A DNA stretch of 64,000 nucleotides from Symmetrospora coprosmae (Eukaryota > Basidiomycota > Cystobasidiomycetes > Symmetrosporaceae). A program made the position numbers and the translations under genes. The notes below the pieces were generated by a model. That model saw only the letters and a list, made by a program, of their open reading frames with translations, was not told where the DNA came from and searched no databases. The stretch covers positions 124,001 to 188,000 of the forward strand of contig VUYT01000001.1 of NCBI GenBank assembly GCA_008802785.1. Direction: 5' to 3'. This document shows, one piece after another, positions 11,905 through 23,433 of the stretch; positions within the stretch are counted from its first letter, which is position 1, and every line of letters starts with the position of its first letter.

Positions 11905-13538
11905 ATGACTGGTGGAAAAGGAGCAGGAGCCGTCGAGCCACGACAGCCCATAAAGCTGCGAGTCGCGCCCCAACTGGGAGCTCCGATGACGCGCACCCCG
12001 GGAGGTTCGGTGGCTGATGCAGTTGCACATGTCCAACCTCTTCTCGATCCACTGCTGCTCTGTATAGATACAGTCAGTAGACCGTACCGTCTCTCTCCTG
12101 TACGATGCCGATTAGCTGATGAGCGATACCCTGGCATTGTCTTCCTCTGCATGCTGCCGCAGCCGCCGGTCCGCCTTTCCACCTTAACCCTACCTTCCAG
12201 GTCCCCGCAATGGCTGACACTGCTCCGCACCGCAGGCACACCCAATGGAGTCATGGTGTCGGTCCTCCTCGAGGAGCTCAAGGCAGCTTACGATGGCTTC
12301 GACTACGAGACAATCGCCATCGACTTCGGCAAGAACGAGCAGAAGAGCGACTGGTTCATCAAGATCAACCCAAACGGTTCGGCACACTGTACCCTGGGCG
12401 AGATCGGGGACAGGGCTTCCGATACCGCAGGCTGAATACGACGTGCGCGGCCCCGATTTCCCCTCAGGCCGCATCCCCGCAATCGTCGACCCGAACAGAA
12501 ACGACTTCCCAGTATTTGAGACGGCCGCCATCCTGCAATACCTCGTGATTCACTACGATCCGGAGGGACACTTCCACTTCCGAGGCCAGTGAGTCGGTGG
12601 ATCTCTCATGTGCGTCGAGCGAGACGCCTTGCTGAGGATCGCCTGCCCGGAATACCAGGTCTGACAGAGAGTCCGAGGTTATGCAGTGGATGTTCTTTGT
12701 GCGTCCCTGTCGCACAACATACATCGTCCCTGTCGCTCACCAGCTCATCCTTTTCATGCGGTCCGCGCCTCGTACAGGCACACGGCGGCATCGGCCCCAT
12801 GCAGGGACAGGCAAACGTGAGCACCGGCTCGCCTAGCTCTGACGTCCTCCCCCGTGGTCAAGTGCACGCTGACCTCGTTACCTCTGATCTGTCCCTCCAC
12901 AGCACTTCTTCGTAAGGACCACACGTCATTCTGCATGACTCGCGTGGCACGGTTCCCTTACTTTGTTCCTTGCCACCTTCGCGTCCCGCAGCGCTACGCT
13001 CCCGAGAAGATCCAATACGGTATCGATCGCTACATCAACGAGACGAAGCGCCTGTATGGCGTTCTCGAGCTCGCTCTCAAGGACAAGGATTTCCTCGTTG
13101 GCGAAGGCCGCGGCAAGTACTCCATCGCGTGAGCTAACACCTGCAGCACACCCTTCAGTAGCGCGCATATGCTGGGCTGACCATCCACACCGCACATACC
13201 GCAGTGACATCAAGTGCTTCGCCTGGCCGCTATGGTCGCCCTGGGCTGGCGTCTACGCAAAGGACAAGCCAAAGGCAGTACAGGCGTGGCAGGACCGGAT
13301 CGTTGCACGCGCAGCAGTGCAGAAGGGTCTGGTAGGCGATGACATTACGCCTCTTGCCTGTGCCCGACTGACGCACGTCTTCTTGCGCTCACAGCACGTC
13401 CCGAAGCACAACAGTATGGTTGATAAGCTGCAGGATCCCGAGTTTGAGAGCAAGTACGAGGACGAGGTCAAGAAGCACGCCGAGCAGAGTGCAGCCTGGA
13501 TCCAGCAGGGTATGAAGGAGGACGCGGGTAAGAAGTGA
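11905..13538 (+). CDS. Glutathione S-transferase, Ure2/GstA-like
   Basis: Cytosolic thioredoxin-fold transferase. The N-terminal domain shows [34 protein letters not shown] and KINPNG; after an intron, GRIPAIVD and [14 protein letters not shown] with the Glu and small residue that contact glutathione. The helical domain shows [45 protein letters not shown] and [17 protein letters not shown], ending EDAGKK at 13538. Introns fall after NPNG, after FRGQ, before HFFRYAPEK, after YSIA and after QKGL. The 5' end is uncertain. The conserved domain begins at about 12225; the open frame runs back to an ATG at 11905 (EPRQPIKL resembles the usual strand before TAGTPNG), so an intron between 11958 and 12230 is possible but I could not fix its sites. 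Confidence 0.88.
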
Positions 13539-13775
13539 GTCACAATGCAAGAGGTGGGTACTCGGATGGCTTCGCGGCTGGCATGGTCTCGATTCGGACT
13601 GATAATATTGCTGCTTCCCGTTCCCTAAGCCGAGGTTCAAGCGGCACGAAAGGTAAATTGTAGCTTGAGCCATAGCGAAGCCGTCGATAGGACGCACATC
13701 TAGGTCTTCATCAAAACGATCTTCGAGACTGAAATACATCTGCTAATATAATGCGATGCCGAGGTCTTTCTGCAA

Positions 13776-16700
13776 CTAGGCACTACTGCCCCCAGATCGA
13801 CATGCCGCCAATTCGTATTGCAGCACTACCCTCCTCTGCGTTTCCTTCTCAAGCGCCTCCTGCAGCTCAGAGATGACGCGGTCCTTCTCAGTCTCACTAA
13901 GCTCCCCGAGAAGGTGCGACCGAGCACTGTACTGGCTGACCATGGTGGACGATGTTGGCGGCGGCAGACATATGCCAGCTGCCACGCTGCCTTCGCTGTA
14001 TCGTCTCAGTGATGGGGGGGGTGCGCCCGCCAATTGCACTGGTCGGCCAAAGGCTTGAAAATATGAACCAGCGAGCGGGTCAAGCTGGCTATTGAGCTGT
14101 CGGTTGTAGGCCGACATCGCAGCAGATGAGCGTCGATGCGATGAGCCCGCTGGCAGCCTCTCGCAAACAATTTGCACCTGCTTGGACGGGCCAAGGAAGT
14201 CGGGACTGTAGAGGCCGGCCATGCCGGACCGAAGGAAGTCGGCTGGATCAGTCTGCGTACTCGCCTCGCGTGTCGTAGCGCCTGGGCCTGCCGCAACACC
14301 GCTCGAGAGGGGGCCAGCGAAAGCTCGCGACATGGTGAGCGTGTGCTTGAGGAAGATCGAGTCCTCGAGATGGCGACGGCTGTAGATGCGCGACATGACC
14401 GACGAGGACACGGACTTCTGCAGGATCTCGGCCTCTTCTGCTGCGCTGCCGAAACGCTTCGAGTTGATGATGGGGCCAGGTGTATCCTCCCCCAGCTCGA
14501 GACGCGACTGCTTGGCCAGCAGAGACTTGACGGGCGTGTGCTTCGCGGAGGATGAAGCGGTTGATGCCGGCCTTCGTGCTGACTCAACGCCCGCCTCGCT
14601 TTCGCGGGCCGCTATTGGTGCTTCCATCTCTGCCAGTCTGCGACTGACAATGCTGCCGAACAGCGGATCTCGATGCCGAGGCATGGAATCGGTGCAGCTG
14701 CTTCTGCGTAGCTGATGGGTTGGGCTGTCTACCGGACTGCTGAAGAAGGTTGTTGCCTGACCCGAGGTGTCGGCTCGCTTGTCCTGTCGGCTGAGGCTGA
14801 GCTCGCTGGCGTCTCCTCCGTAGTCGGACAGTGTCGAGACGCTGGGTTGGCGAGCAACGGATCCCAGAGAGGCTCGTGGGTCGAACGCTTCGTCAACGTC
14901 TGAGAGGTTGTCGGGCAGCGCGGTCGTGTCCGCCGTGGTCGGGCGGAAAGGCGCAGACTTGAGACCAAGGACGGAGCGAGGAGCGCAGAACGCTTGGGTG
15001 GATGGCTCTGTGTGCGTAGCTGCGTCGACCCTCGCGGGGCCAGGGACAGCATCGGTGAAAAGGGATAGCGCTGATGGTGATCCGAGAGGATGGGAAGTAG
15101 GTGTGATGAGCGTTCCTTTGTCGCCCACGGACAGTCCAGGCGAAGGTTGCGGAGAGATTGAGTCGGAAAAGCCGCTGTCATCACGAGGCAAGCCCTGTCC
15201 GAAGGTGAGATCTTCTGGTCCAGTGCCGCTGTTTGAGGTGCCAGAGCCCTCAAACGAGCATCGAGCCGTGTCCAGTCGCTCTGCATACATGTGGAGACCG
15301 AGCGTGTCCTGCTTATGGGCAATTTGAGCACCCGTCGTTTCATTCTGCTCCGCGGCAGTTGCATCACCATTCCGCGCATTCGAAGATCCACCGGTAGCGA
15401 CGTTCTCCCCATCGCTACTTCCTTCGGTATTCTCCTCACCAACGCCTGGACCCTCGCTGAGGTTGCTGAGACGCTTAAATCTAAGCCTGCCATCGAGACC
15501 CGCGGCCTTCTTGTTGAAGAACTTCTCCGAGATGCTCATGCCCGTGTCAGGCCTGACGCCAAGGCTAGCTGCCGTGTCTGGTCGGAGGCTGACGCCCGTG
15601 TCGGAGCGCGTGGCTGTGCCAGGGCGATTGCCTGTGTGTGGCCTACCAAAGGTGCCGGCTGTGGTAGGTCGCAGCTCTCGCGGCGTTTTGACGAGCTCGG
15701 CGAGCGAGTCGAAGTGGACTGTGTCAAGAGACGGTAGCGCTGGCAGAGTCAGGCTTGGAATGGCCGCAGCCGAGGATGCGTTGTGAGCGGAAGCTTCGAC
15801 GACGTTACCGCCGTTTTTGTTGACAGCTGACAGACCGGTGTAGGTGAAGGAGGTGGCCGACGGCGAAACGGGGAACTTGGCACTATTCGGCGAGTGAGGC
15901 TGCAGGATAGGAGATGGGATGCGACTGCCGGAAAAGACGGGAGTCGTAGGCACCGATGGGAGATCCCGGTTCGGAGCCACAGCCAGGAAGGCCGCGCTTG
16001 ACGGTCCATTACCGAAGGCATTGCCAGCAGCTTGGTGGATAGAAGATGCAGCGACAGAGAACTTCCGGGCATGCCCATATAGGTCGGGATTCGAGCGACT
16101 CTTAGCGAGCGAGGGCGCGGCGCCACTGAAGACCATGCTCCGGCGAGTGCTGAGCGTGGGCGAGACCCTCCGGAAGGACAAGGTGGGTGAACCTTGACGT
16201 TCTTGAGCGACGTGCATCACTTCCTCGCTGCTTGATGACTCGCTGGACGCAATTGGTGCGGGTGTGCTCTTGCCAGACCTGATGGTCTGACCTGCATCCG
16301 TTGAGGGCTTGCTATGACAGCTTCCAGGTTGCCCTGGCTCGCGATGAGCGGCAATAGGAGAAGGAGTGACCATCCGTGCTGGCTGCAGCTCGGGAGAGCT
16401 GGCCTTGGCGCGAACAGCATTGGCCGGACTTGTATTGGCAGCCCTGAATAGGTTAGCCAGCGCTGTGAGCGAGCGCTTCGCCTTTGGTCTGAGGGTACCC
16501 GACATCGCAGGTGAGGATGGAGGCGAGGCAAGGGGTATCTTGCTTGCTCGGCTGAAGGTCATGCCTCTGGCGCGCTCGTCCAGGCCGGGCTTCCGAGGCG
16601 TATCATCGTCAAAAACGGATCGCGATAGCGAGTCGGCAAGGCCAGCACGGCCATAGTGCGAACCCGGAGTGGGGCTGTGTCCGTATGTACGCCCGTCATG

Positions 16701-17275
16701 ATGCTGACCGCTTTGTCCGACCGACAACTGAGGCGGCTGCAACTGCTGCAAGCGAGCCTTGCTCCGCTTGCGAGCGAAGATCTTGCTCAACGGATTGCGA
16801 AAAGGGGTGTTGGAGGCTGTTGACTTGGTCTGAGAGGGAAGCTGGTCGTAAGAAAAAGCGTTGAATGTGGGCGGTGCCGAGGGAGCGGGACCGGGACTTG
16901 GAGGAGGGAGCTTGTCTTCCGAGGCATCGCGACCTAGCGTGCCTGTGTGCATTGGTAAGGTAGCGGGTACAGCAAGGCAGAGGGCGAGTCAGTTGTTGGC
17001 AAGCATCCTGAGCGCATAGATTACACAGGCCTTGCTCACTCACGGAGAGAATGATGCGTGTGCCGCCCATCGAGACGGCCGGTCGACTGGACCGGCGCCC
17101 GCAGCGTTGTCCCCGGGCTCTCGGCTTTGCGAAAGACAAGGGTCGGGGATCCTTTGTCGGTCGAAGCGACGTCTGGTCGCTTCGCATGCTGTCCCAGCAA
17201 TCTCCGAGGCGGTCCGGGCTCAGGCTTCGCAGGCGGGCGTCCAGGGTCGTCACGCTTATCGGAGCGGTAGGACAT
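13776..17275 (-). CDS. Large Ser/Pro-rich protein of unknown function with C-terminal coiled coil
   Basis: About 1,080 residues in two exons. Exon 1 (start 17275, MSYRSDKRDDPGRPPAKPEP) ends at a GTGAGT donor with phase 1 near 17040 and joins in phase to TLGRDASEDKLPPPSPGPAP in exon 2, which is open for over 3 kb. Most of it is Ser/Thr/Pro/Ala-rich with basic patches such as FARKRSKARLQ. A short irregular repeat of R(P/S)(G/D)T units (GNRPGTATRSDTGVSLRPDT and on) lies at about 15560-15650. The last ~45 residues are acidic-helical: LSETEKDRVISELQEALEKE. I recognise no catalytic domain. The layout resembles polarity or cytoskeletal scaffold proteins of fungi, but that is only an impression. Confidence 0.75.
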
Positions 17276-18224
17276 GTTGGCAAGGGGCGCGGGAAGAAGG
17301 AGATTCCGAAGGAGAGCAGAGTGGGCCCGAGGGAGATGTAGTGAGCGCGGTGACGTGTGAGGTGAGCGGTGTAGCGTTCAGAAGAAGAGGAGACCGGGAG
17401 GAGCTAGATATGGACGGGGTTTGAAGAGGCAGACGGGCACGATGCGGCATATCGGGCATCTCTCCGACAAGCGCCGACAGCACGCCAGTCAGGGGGAATC
17501 AGGAGGTCGGTCCGAGAATGTAGGGAAAGGGCCGAGACTTCGCACGTGCGCTTCAGGCACAGCGTCCCAGCAGAATGCATGTATGCACCGAAAATCCATA
17601 GGATCGGCTTTTCGCACTGGCACCTCTTTGCGCCCTCTGCTGTTCCGCCTAGTACACGCTTAGGCTAGGCCCGGCCACCTGGCCCAAGAAGCTACAACGC
17701 GGTCCCAGCTGAGGCTGACCGGACCTCACCAACGAGCGAGGTCTGAAAGATTGAGAATGTACGCGAAGCAACGGACTCACTGTGTGTAAATGGCATCTCC
17801 ACTGTCTCACTTGCTCGGCAGGCCAATGCTTGTTCCTGACGTCGGTCACCTCGACGCATCCTTGCGGTTTAGCCACCATGAAGGTGCGAGGTAGCAATGG
17901 GGCGCGCTTGCGCGTTCGATTGCACTTGAGCAAGGTTGTGACAGCTTGATGCGCCAATACAAACGGTCCCTCTTGTTCAAGACACAATAATTGCGGGCCG
18001 ACCCAATCTTGTCAAGCGTTGGTAAGTCTGATATTTTGGGGTGCGCCACTGCCATTCTTCCCGTCTTCCTCTTTGCTGCTAAGCTAGACGGTTGAATTGA
18101 TAAATCTTCTCTTCACTCCATGCTCGCAAAGCCGCTGCGGTACTTCCGCCTTCTGGTTTCTTCCGTCTGCGGCGCTAGACCCCTGCGACCCGGCTACAGC
18201 GACAGAGCCAAGTCTCAAACAGAC
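17276..18224. other. Intergenic, 950 bp; no supported gene
   Basis: It lies upstream of the Ser-rich gene and downstream of the Tra2-like gene, so it should hold one promoter and one 3' UTR. Two short minus-strand frames (17649..17987, 17846..18055) overlap here, but I could build no spliced product with family signal. The stretch about 17990-18120 is more AT-rich than its surroundings. Confidence 0.5.
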
Positions 18225-19367
18225 CTACTCTCGGGGAGGAGGGATGGGGGATCGCCGTCGAGGAGGCGAGTCGTCTCTGGACCTTCGGGGTGCTCGGTCG
18301 TCGTCGTAGTCACGCGGGGACGGGAGGGGAGCGCGCCTGTCGTCGTAGTCGCGCCTTCCGCCGCCGTAGCCGCCACCTCGTCGGTCGTCGTAGCCACCAC
18401 CTCGGCGATCATCGTAGCCGCCTCGTCGGTCGTCGTAGTCTCGACGGGGCGGTCGATCGTCGTAGTCGCGCCTGGGACCTCTGTCATCTCGGCGGTACGA
18501 GCGGTCGCCGTCTCGGTCGTCGGTCTTGAAGCCCATGTACTCGCCAGGGGTAGACTGGTGCGGCTTGGTAGTCATAGAGTAAGCGACTCGGATGTTTCGG
18601 CCGTGAAGCTCCTGCGAGGTGGAGTCGCACGCACATCCAGTCAGCTCATAAAAACGAGTGACGCATACATGCAGCGAAGAACTAGACTGACGATACCATT
18701 GAGCTTCTCGATGCACCGGGCGGCGTCCTCCTGCTCGCGCATGGTGACGAAACCGAAACCTCGCGATCGCTCGGACTGCGTTTCGGAATGAAGGGGAGAG
18801 TCAGTTCTGCGGGTGATTGTATAACAATATGCACGACCGCAACTCACCCTCTGATCGTAAACAATGACGGCCTTCTCGACCTGGCCGTATCGAGAGAACT
18901 CGTCCTCGAGGTCAATGTCGCGGGTGCGGATCGACAGACCGAAGCAGCCGAGAACGTTCGAGGGGGGAGCCTCGGCCTGCGTCGCAGAGCAGACAGCAGG
19001 TGCCAGTCAGCGATGCGACGATACGTGCGGGAGACCTCAGCCTCTGAACCTCGCTCACGTTGCGTCCAGGGGGAGGGGGAGGTGGGCGGCCCCTCCGGGG
19101 GGATCGGTCTCGGTCGTCCCTCCTCGAGTACGAGCCGCTGCCACCGCCTCGCGAGTATGGCGACCTGGAGCGAGATCGGTCTCTGGGTCTGTCGGACCTC
19201 TCTCGCTCGTAGTTGCCCGTTGCTCGCCTCGAGCCGGTCTCGCTGCCCTCTCGCGCTGGGACGGGCGAGCGGTCTCCCGAAGGAGCAGCGCGGTCGCCCG
19301 AGGGGGACCTGTCCCCATTGCCTGCGCCGTTGGCCACGTCGGGTGCTGCCATGTCGTAGTCTGCCAT
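18225..19367 (-). CDS. Tra2-like SR splicing factor, one RRM between two RS/RDY regions
   Basis: Nuclear RNA-binding protein of the Transformer-2 class, which binds exonic enhancers and recruits the splicing machinery. Domain order: an N-terminal RS region (GDRSPSGDR, RDRSRSRSPYSRGG); one RRM assembled over three introns, with RNP2 in NVLGCFGLSIRTRD, DLEDEFSRYGQVEKAVIVYD and RNP1 in RSRGFGFVTM, then CIEKLNGI and ELHGRNIRVAYS; and a C-terminal tail of repeated YDDRRGG/RRDYDDR units ending RRRSPIPPPRE. The KPHQSTPGEYMGF segment after the RRM matches the usual Tra2 linker. Start ATG at 19367 (MADYDMAAPD); 19406 is an in-frame alternative. SR proteins are commonly regulated by phosphorylation of the RS regions. 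Confidence 0.88.
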
Positions 19368-19695
19368 CTTGCTCTGCGTTTCCTCTGGTGGTGGTAAAGA
19401 TTGCAAGAATCGTCAGGGAGCTGAGAAGAGGGGAGAGCCGCCCGTCAGGAAGAAGCAGCCCAGCCGCCTCAGACGAGACGAGGCGATGGGAGCGCCTGCA
19501 CACGCAGATGCAGCAAAACGACTGCGACATGGCACTGGACTATACACGGGGATCCACAATAGCTGAATAGCGCATGTCATGGGACTTGACTGCCTGCGTT
19601 CCCTGCTCGGCGTCCGGTTGCCGACGGCCGCCCAGAGGCTTAGAGCCTTGCAGACAGTCATCAAGAAGAGGACAAGCGTAGCGTCTCGTTCCACT
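19368..19695. other. Intergenic, upstream of the Tra2-like gene
   Basis: About 330 bp between the Tra2-like start and the cupin stop. No supported feature. Confidence 0.5.
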
Positions 19696-20205
19696 CTACA
19701 AGCCTACTGGCAACAGCTCTGTTGCTCCGACTCGAGCGGGAAGCGCGTCAATGACGACTGCGATCCATCTGACACCATCCTGCCCCGCCCTCCATCCGTA
19801 CATCGTGCCCCGCTGAACCACTACATCGCCCGTCCTGCATAACGTCTCTTCGAGCACTACATTGCCATCTGAGTTGTGCTTGGGCGTGAGAAGGAAGGCC
19901 TCGCCCTGCGTAATGATGACATAGTCGACCGTAGAACTCCGGTGTAGCCCAACTTCCACCCCGGCTTCGAGCGTCGTCACTCTGACGTTGGTGCCGCCCG
20001 GCGCCAGACGACTCTTGAGCGCTGCGTCCCCCACAGGGTCGTGATTCGTGGCTGGTGCCGATGACGTTGACCACAGGAACCTAGTGCGGGAGCCGCCGAC
20101 CTTGGCATGCGAATGCAGTTCGAGCGCTTCATCAAAGAGGATCGACACGGCTGGCTCCGCGAAGTCGTCTTGTCGTCCTCCATGCGGGGAGACATGGCCT
20201 GTCAC
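19696..20205 (-). CDS. Small cupin-domain protein
   Basis: Single-domain cupin. The barrel is visible as LEAGVEVGLHRSSTVDYVII (cupin motif 1: His then Asp/Tyr), TQGEAFLLTP, LCRTGDVVVQRGTMYGWR (motif 2, the Gly-Asp/Gln-Arg-Gly turn) and VRWIAVVIDALP. The N-terminal part TGHVSPHGG and FLWSTSSAPATNHDP match fungal small cupins that often begin RRIVTGH. Reading one frame upstream gives SQRRIVTGHV just before 20205, so a 5' exon upstream (about 20215..20310) is likely and the ATG at 20205 may not be the true start. Function in this family is mostly unknown (metal-binding sugar- or acid-modifying enzymes are known relatives). Confidence 0.8.
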   Translation of the reverse strand: MTGHVSPHGGRQDDFAEPAVSILFDEALELHSHAKVGGSRTRFLWSTSSAPATNHDPVGDAALKSRLAPGGTNVRVTTLEAGVEVGLHRSSTVDYVIITQGEAFLLTPKHNSDGNVVLEETLCRTGDVVVQRGTMYGWRAGQDGVRWIAVVIDALPARVGATELLPVGL

Positions 20206-21041
20206 GATACGCCTTTGCGAGAACGATCTTGAAAGGGCTGAAACCGGGAACGATCAGTCCCGTCCTGAATCGACCAAACAAGGCCAGGGCGCGAAGCGGC
20301 GTACTCATCGTGCCAGGAAGGGAGCAGACTTGCGCAGCTTTAATACAAGCGCGCTCCAACTACAGCTTGTTGCAACATGGCTTGATTTGGGTTGGTGCGA
20401 GTGAGAGAGTCGTATTGTGTGGCTTTTGTGCCTTTGTGGGCTTCCAGGGCCAAACCCGATCTCCTGCGTTGCCTTTCGAGGTAGATGTCGTAAGACGTCG
20501 GTGGTCCTCCATGAGCGACATAAAATTGCGCAGGACGATAGTAATGGACTGAACGTCTTGGGCGAGGTGAGTCAACCGGAGCTCCCAAACGTAGGTACGG
20601 CACGAGGCGAGCTACCGAGATGATGATCCAGCTACGAGGGTGTGCTTTTCTGGTGACTCGAGTCCTCGGCTCACCGATCAGGCCATTCAAGAGTATGATA
20701 GCGACTGCTGACAGGGATTTCGGCCGGCAAGAGCGGGAGTCGAGAATGAAGCGTATAGCGTATTATTCGTCTTGCTCGTTGCACGGAGAATCTAACGCGA
20801 TTTGAAGAGCGTTGTAGACGTATAGGAGTGTCAGAGATAAGCGATGTATGCCGCAAAGGCATGGTAAGTGGCGGGGTGACTCGTGCGGAAGACGGCTTCA
20901 CATATATACGGAAGCCAGGCATCAACTACTAGCGATCTGGAAGAAGCGGCCAAGCTCTCTCTCCGACGCGGTACGCGGCCTCGCTGATGCCGACCGTCGA
21001 TGTTCCGAGGCTTTCGCCAAAATGTCGTAACAGAGCCTCCC
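20206..21041. other. Intergenic, 840 bp; one doubtful small frame
   Basis: It should hold the cupin promoter and possibly its first exon. A minus-strand frame at 20360..20575 (LAQDVQSITIVLRNFMSLME) looks protein-like, but I cannot connect it to a gene. A short TATATA element lies near 20900. Confidence 0.4.
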
Positions 21042-21725
21042 CTAGGAGCGCGCGATGGCTGCAGGCAGGAGTGTCCGCATGTCGGTGGTGAGCAATAGGG
21101 GAATGAGGTGCTCTTCTTGTACTGAGGCTACCATCTTGTACTGCCAGGCTACCAAGAAAGGTCGCGCGCCTGAGCTGTCGCATAGCGAACATAAAATAGT
21201 CAGGCAGGAGGATTCAGAGTCGTAGCGCGAATGGGAGCCGCTTATTGCGCTCACCGGCACTTTGGTCGGCCTCCGCAGCTGAGTCAGCTGAGTGAAGTAC
21301 TTCCAGGCCTCTGGCTTCGTACCAACAGGCGAGTTCCTCCTTCCACAGGTCCTGGGTCGGGGTGCAGTCAGCTTCCTGGAGACCAGAATATAGATCCCCG
21401 AGAGAGAGAGATTAGTGACATCGCGCACCTTGACACACGGCGTGCACGCGCTTCCACAGCACTCGTCAGCTCCGGGCCGGGTCGGCGGGGCTTCTGCGAG
21501 CGCTTTCTTGAGGATCTGCTTCGTCCGGAAAGGCGTGAGACGTTCTCGGTTGCCGTATGCCGCGACGTGCGCTCGGATGTCCGCTTCGCTGATTACTGCT
21601 GGGAACGCGTCTCTCAAGGGAGCAGCGGCGGCAGGTGGGCTTCCAGCGGATCCGCTGTCCAGGGCGACGGTGGATGCAACGATACCTCCGAGGCGCGTCG
21701 CGAGAGACGAGCGCATTTCGGGCAA
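21042..21725 (-). CDS. Oxidoreductase-like domain protein (OXLD1 family), mitochondrial
   Basis: Three exons join in phase. Exon 1 starts at 21725 (MPEMRSSLATRLGGIVASTV, a plausible mitochondrial presequence) and ends ADECCGSACTPCVK, the diagnostic Cys cluster of the oxidoreductase-like N-terminal domain. Exon 2 begins DLWKEELACWYEARGLEVLH, matching the family's helix after the Cys motif, and ends at a GTGAGC donor near 21254 with phase 1. Exon 3 begins ARPFLVAWQYKMVASVQEEH and stops at 21042. The biochemical role of the family is not established; the Cys motif suggests metal or redox chemistry. The open frame also reads through intron 1, so an unspliced reading would give a misleading protein. 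Confidence 0.8.
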   Translation of the reverse strand: MPEMRSSLATRLGGIVASTVALDSGSAGSPPAAAAPLRDAFPAVISEADIRAHVAAYGNRERLTPFRTKQILKKALAEAPPTRPGADECCGSACTPCVKVRDVTNLSLSGIYILVSRKLTAPRPRTCGRRNSPVGTKPEAWKYFTQLTQLRRPTKVPVSAISGSHSRYDSESSCLTILCSLCDSSGARPFLVAWQYKMVASVQEEHLIPLLLTTDMRTLLPAAIARS

Positions 21726-22406
21726 GTTCGGTAGAGGGGCTCCCGTTCAAGAGAGGAAAGCGGTGCGCAATGCGTCAGAGAGGCAGGTTCGAAAAGTTAC
21801 ATAGAAAGCGATGCGGGAAAGGGACTGCAGGGACTGTCGGTGAGAACGGGAGTGAAGCAGGCCCGGCACACCGCGGAACTGGATTCTTCCTCTCCGGCCG
21901 GCCAGCAAGGTGGATACAACGGCAACTCAGAGCATCACGGACAGAGCGAGCAAAGCGGGCACCGCGGTGTTCGAGCAAGGCGCGATATGGACGGCGTGGC
22001 TCATGGCGACCGGGCTCAGTCCCACACGTCCCTCTCCGGAGCCCATCGAATCGAGAGTAGCAATGCCCGCGGATCATGGCTTTTTGCCAGTAAACACATC
22101 ACAAGCTCTTTCACCCATCGCGTGTGATGTGTGTCGTATCTTTCGGATCCTGAGCAGCGCCGACAGTCTGTCCTGAAGTGTTGCACCTCTGTCTGTCCGA
22201 ACAACAGCGCGAATGGTAGCAAGGTCTGCTCATCTCCAACAGTACGCGACCCAGAGTACTGTCCTGCTGCTGCCTCCCGCTCCACATCTCCCTGCCAGAT
22301 GCCAGCATTCCCGCTCTTGCCCGTGTGCAGTCCGGACGCAAGCTGCCAGAGCACATCCAGCATTGGCGGGGTGACGCGATACGAGCGAGCAACGCACACG
22401 CGCCGC
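21726..22406. other. Intergenic, 680 bp
   Basis: Upstream of the OXLD1-like gene and downstream of eL18. The frames here are shadows; no family signal. Confidence 0.5.
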
Positions 22407-23433
22407 TTAGTTGGCCTTGAAGCCCTTTGACTTTCTGCGACCACGAGCCTTCTCGAACTTGCGGCCCTTCGAGATGACGTACGGCTTTTTGTTCTGTTTG
22501 ATGAGGGATGCAGGCGATGATAGTCAGCGGTCTGTCCCGTAAGCGCGAACATCACGAACAGAGCGACGCACGGTGTGGGGACCAAGGCCGAAGTGGCGGT
22601 AAGCCTCTCGGGCGTGCTTGGGGCCTCGGAGGAGGATGGTGTTGCTACCCTTGGGTGCCCGGAGTGCGAGCTTGTCGAGGGTGATGCACTCTCCGCCAGC
22701 CTGCTCGATGCGCTGCCTTGCGGTCCGGGTGAATCGGAGCGCGGCAACGGAGAGCTTCTGGTCGAGCGAGGTGAGGCGGACGTCGTCGGTAATGGTGCCG
22801 ACAACGACGACGGTCTGCTTGGCCGGGTCGGCCTTGCGGTGGGTGACCTCGCGCGAGATGCGCGAGACCGAGATAGGGGGGCGGTTCGTCTTGCTCATGT
22901 ACAAGCGTCGCAGGATGACCTTGTTGAACTTGGAGTCGGTTCGGCGAGCGAGGAATCGGTAGAGCTGCCAGAGGATGCACGAGGTTCAGCTGTCCTGCAA
23001 GAGGCAGAACCTCTTCCGCAAAGGACTGGTCCGCCCACCTTGACAAGGAGGAGAAGGTACGGGTCCTTGGAGGCCGGAGCCGTCCTCTGGCCGTTCTTGA
23101 CGTGGTGGTGGGCTACCCAGGGAATGAATGCAGCATGGCATGGCATGTCTCAGTCACTCTGGCTGCTGACGGTTGCTGCACCGGCGGGCGATGGCATGGG
23201 CATGGCGGGGGGGCCGGCACATCCGCATCATTGCAGCATGACACTCCCATAGCTGCGCTGTCCTGCTGTCCTAACGCATGAGTGGTTGTCCCCAAGGTGC
23301 GCGCTGCAGCTCTTCCCGTGTCCCGCTGCCTGCAGGCTGTCCTGCCCTACCCTGCCCTGCCCACTCTCCCGCCCTGCGCCATGCACGTCCGACTCCGCTT
23401 GTCGTGTGTATCCTCACCGATATCAATACCCAT
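22407..23433 (-). CDS. RPL18: 60S ribosomal protein eL18
   Basis: Structural protein of the large cytosolic subunit. The start is a tiny 16-nt first exon (23418..23433) encoding MGIDI, a GTGAGG donor, then a 305-nt intron (23113..23417) and an in-phase join to [20 protein letters not shown]. This gives the standard eL18 N-terminus. Further blocks: [96 protein letters not shown] and, after another intron, [20 protein letters not shown]. Stop at 22407..22409. The first intron is three to four times longer than the window's usual introns, as often seen in ribosomal protein genes. It is head to head with uL2. Confidence 0.96.

Noticed and set aside
17649-18055. Overlapping short minus-strand frames downstream of the Tra2-like gene
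   Set aside because: Could not be joined into a product with any family signal; left as intergenic.
23113-23417. Possible box C/D snoRNA in eL18 intron 1 (an ATGATGC-like box C and a CTGA box D)
   Set aside because: The box C match is imperfect, the spacing is generous and no terminal stem is seen; such motifs occur by chance.
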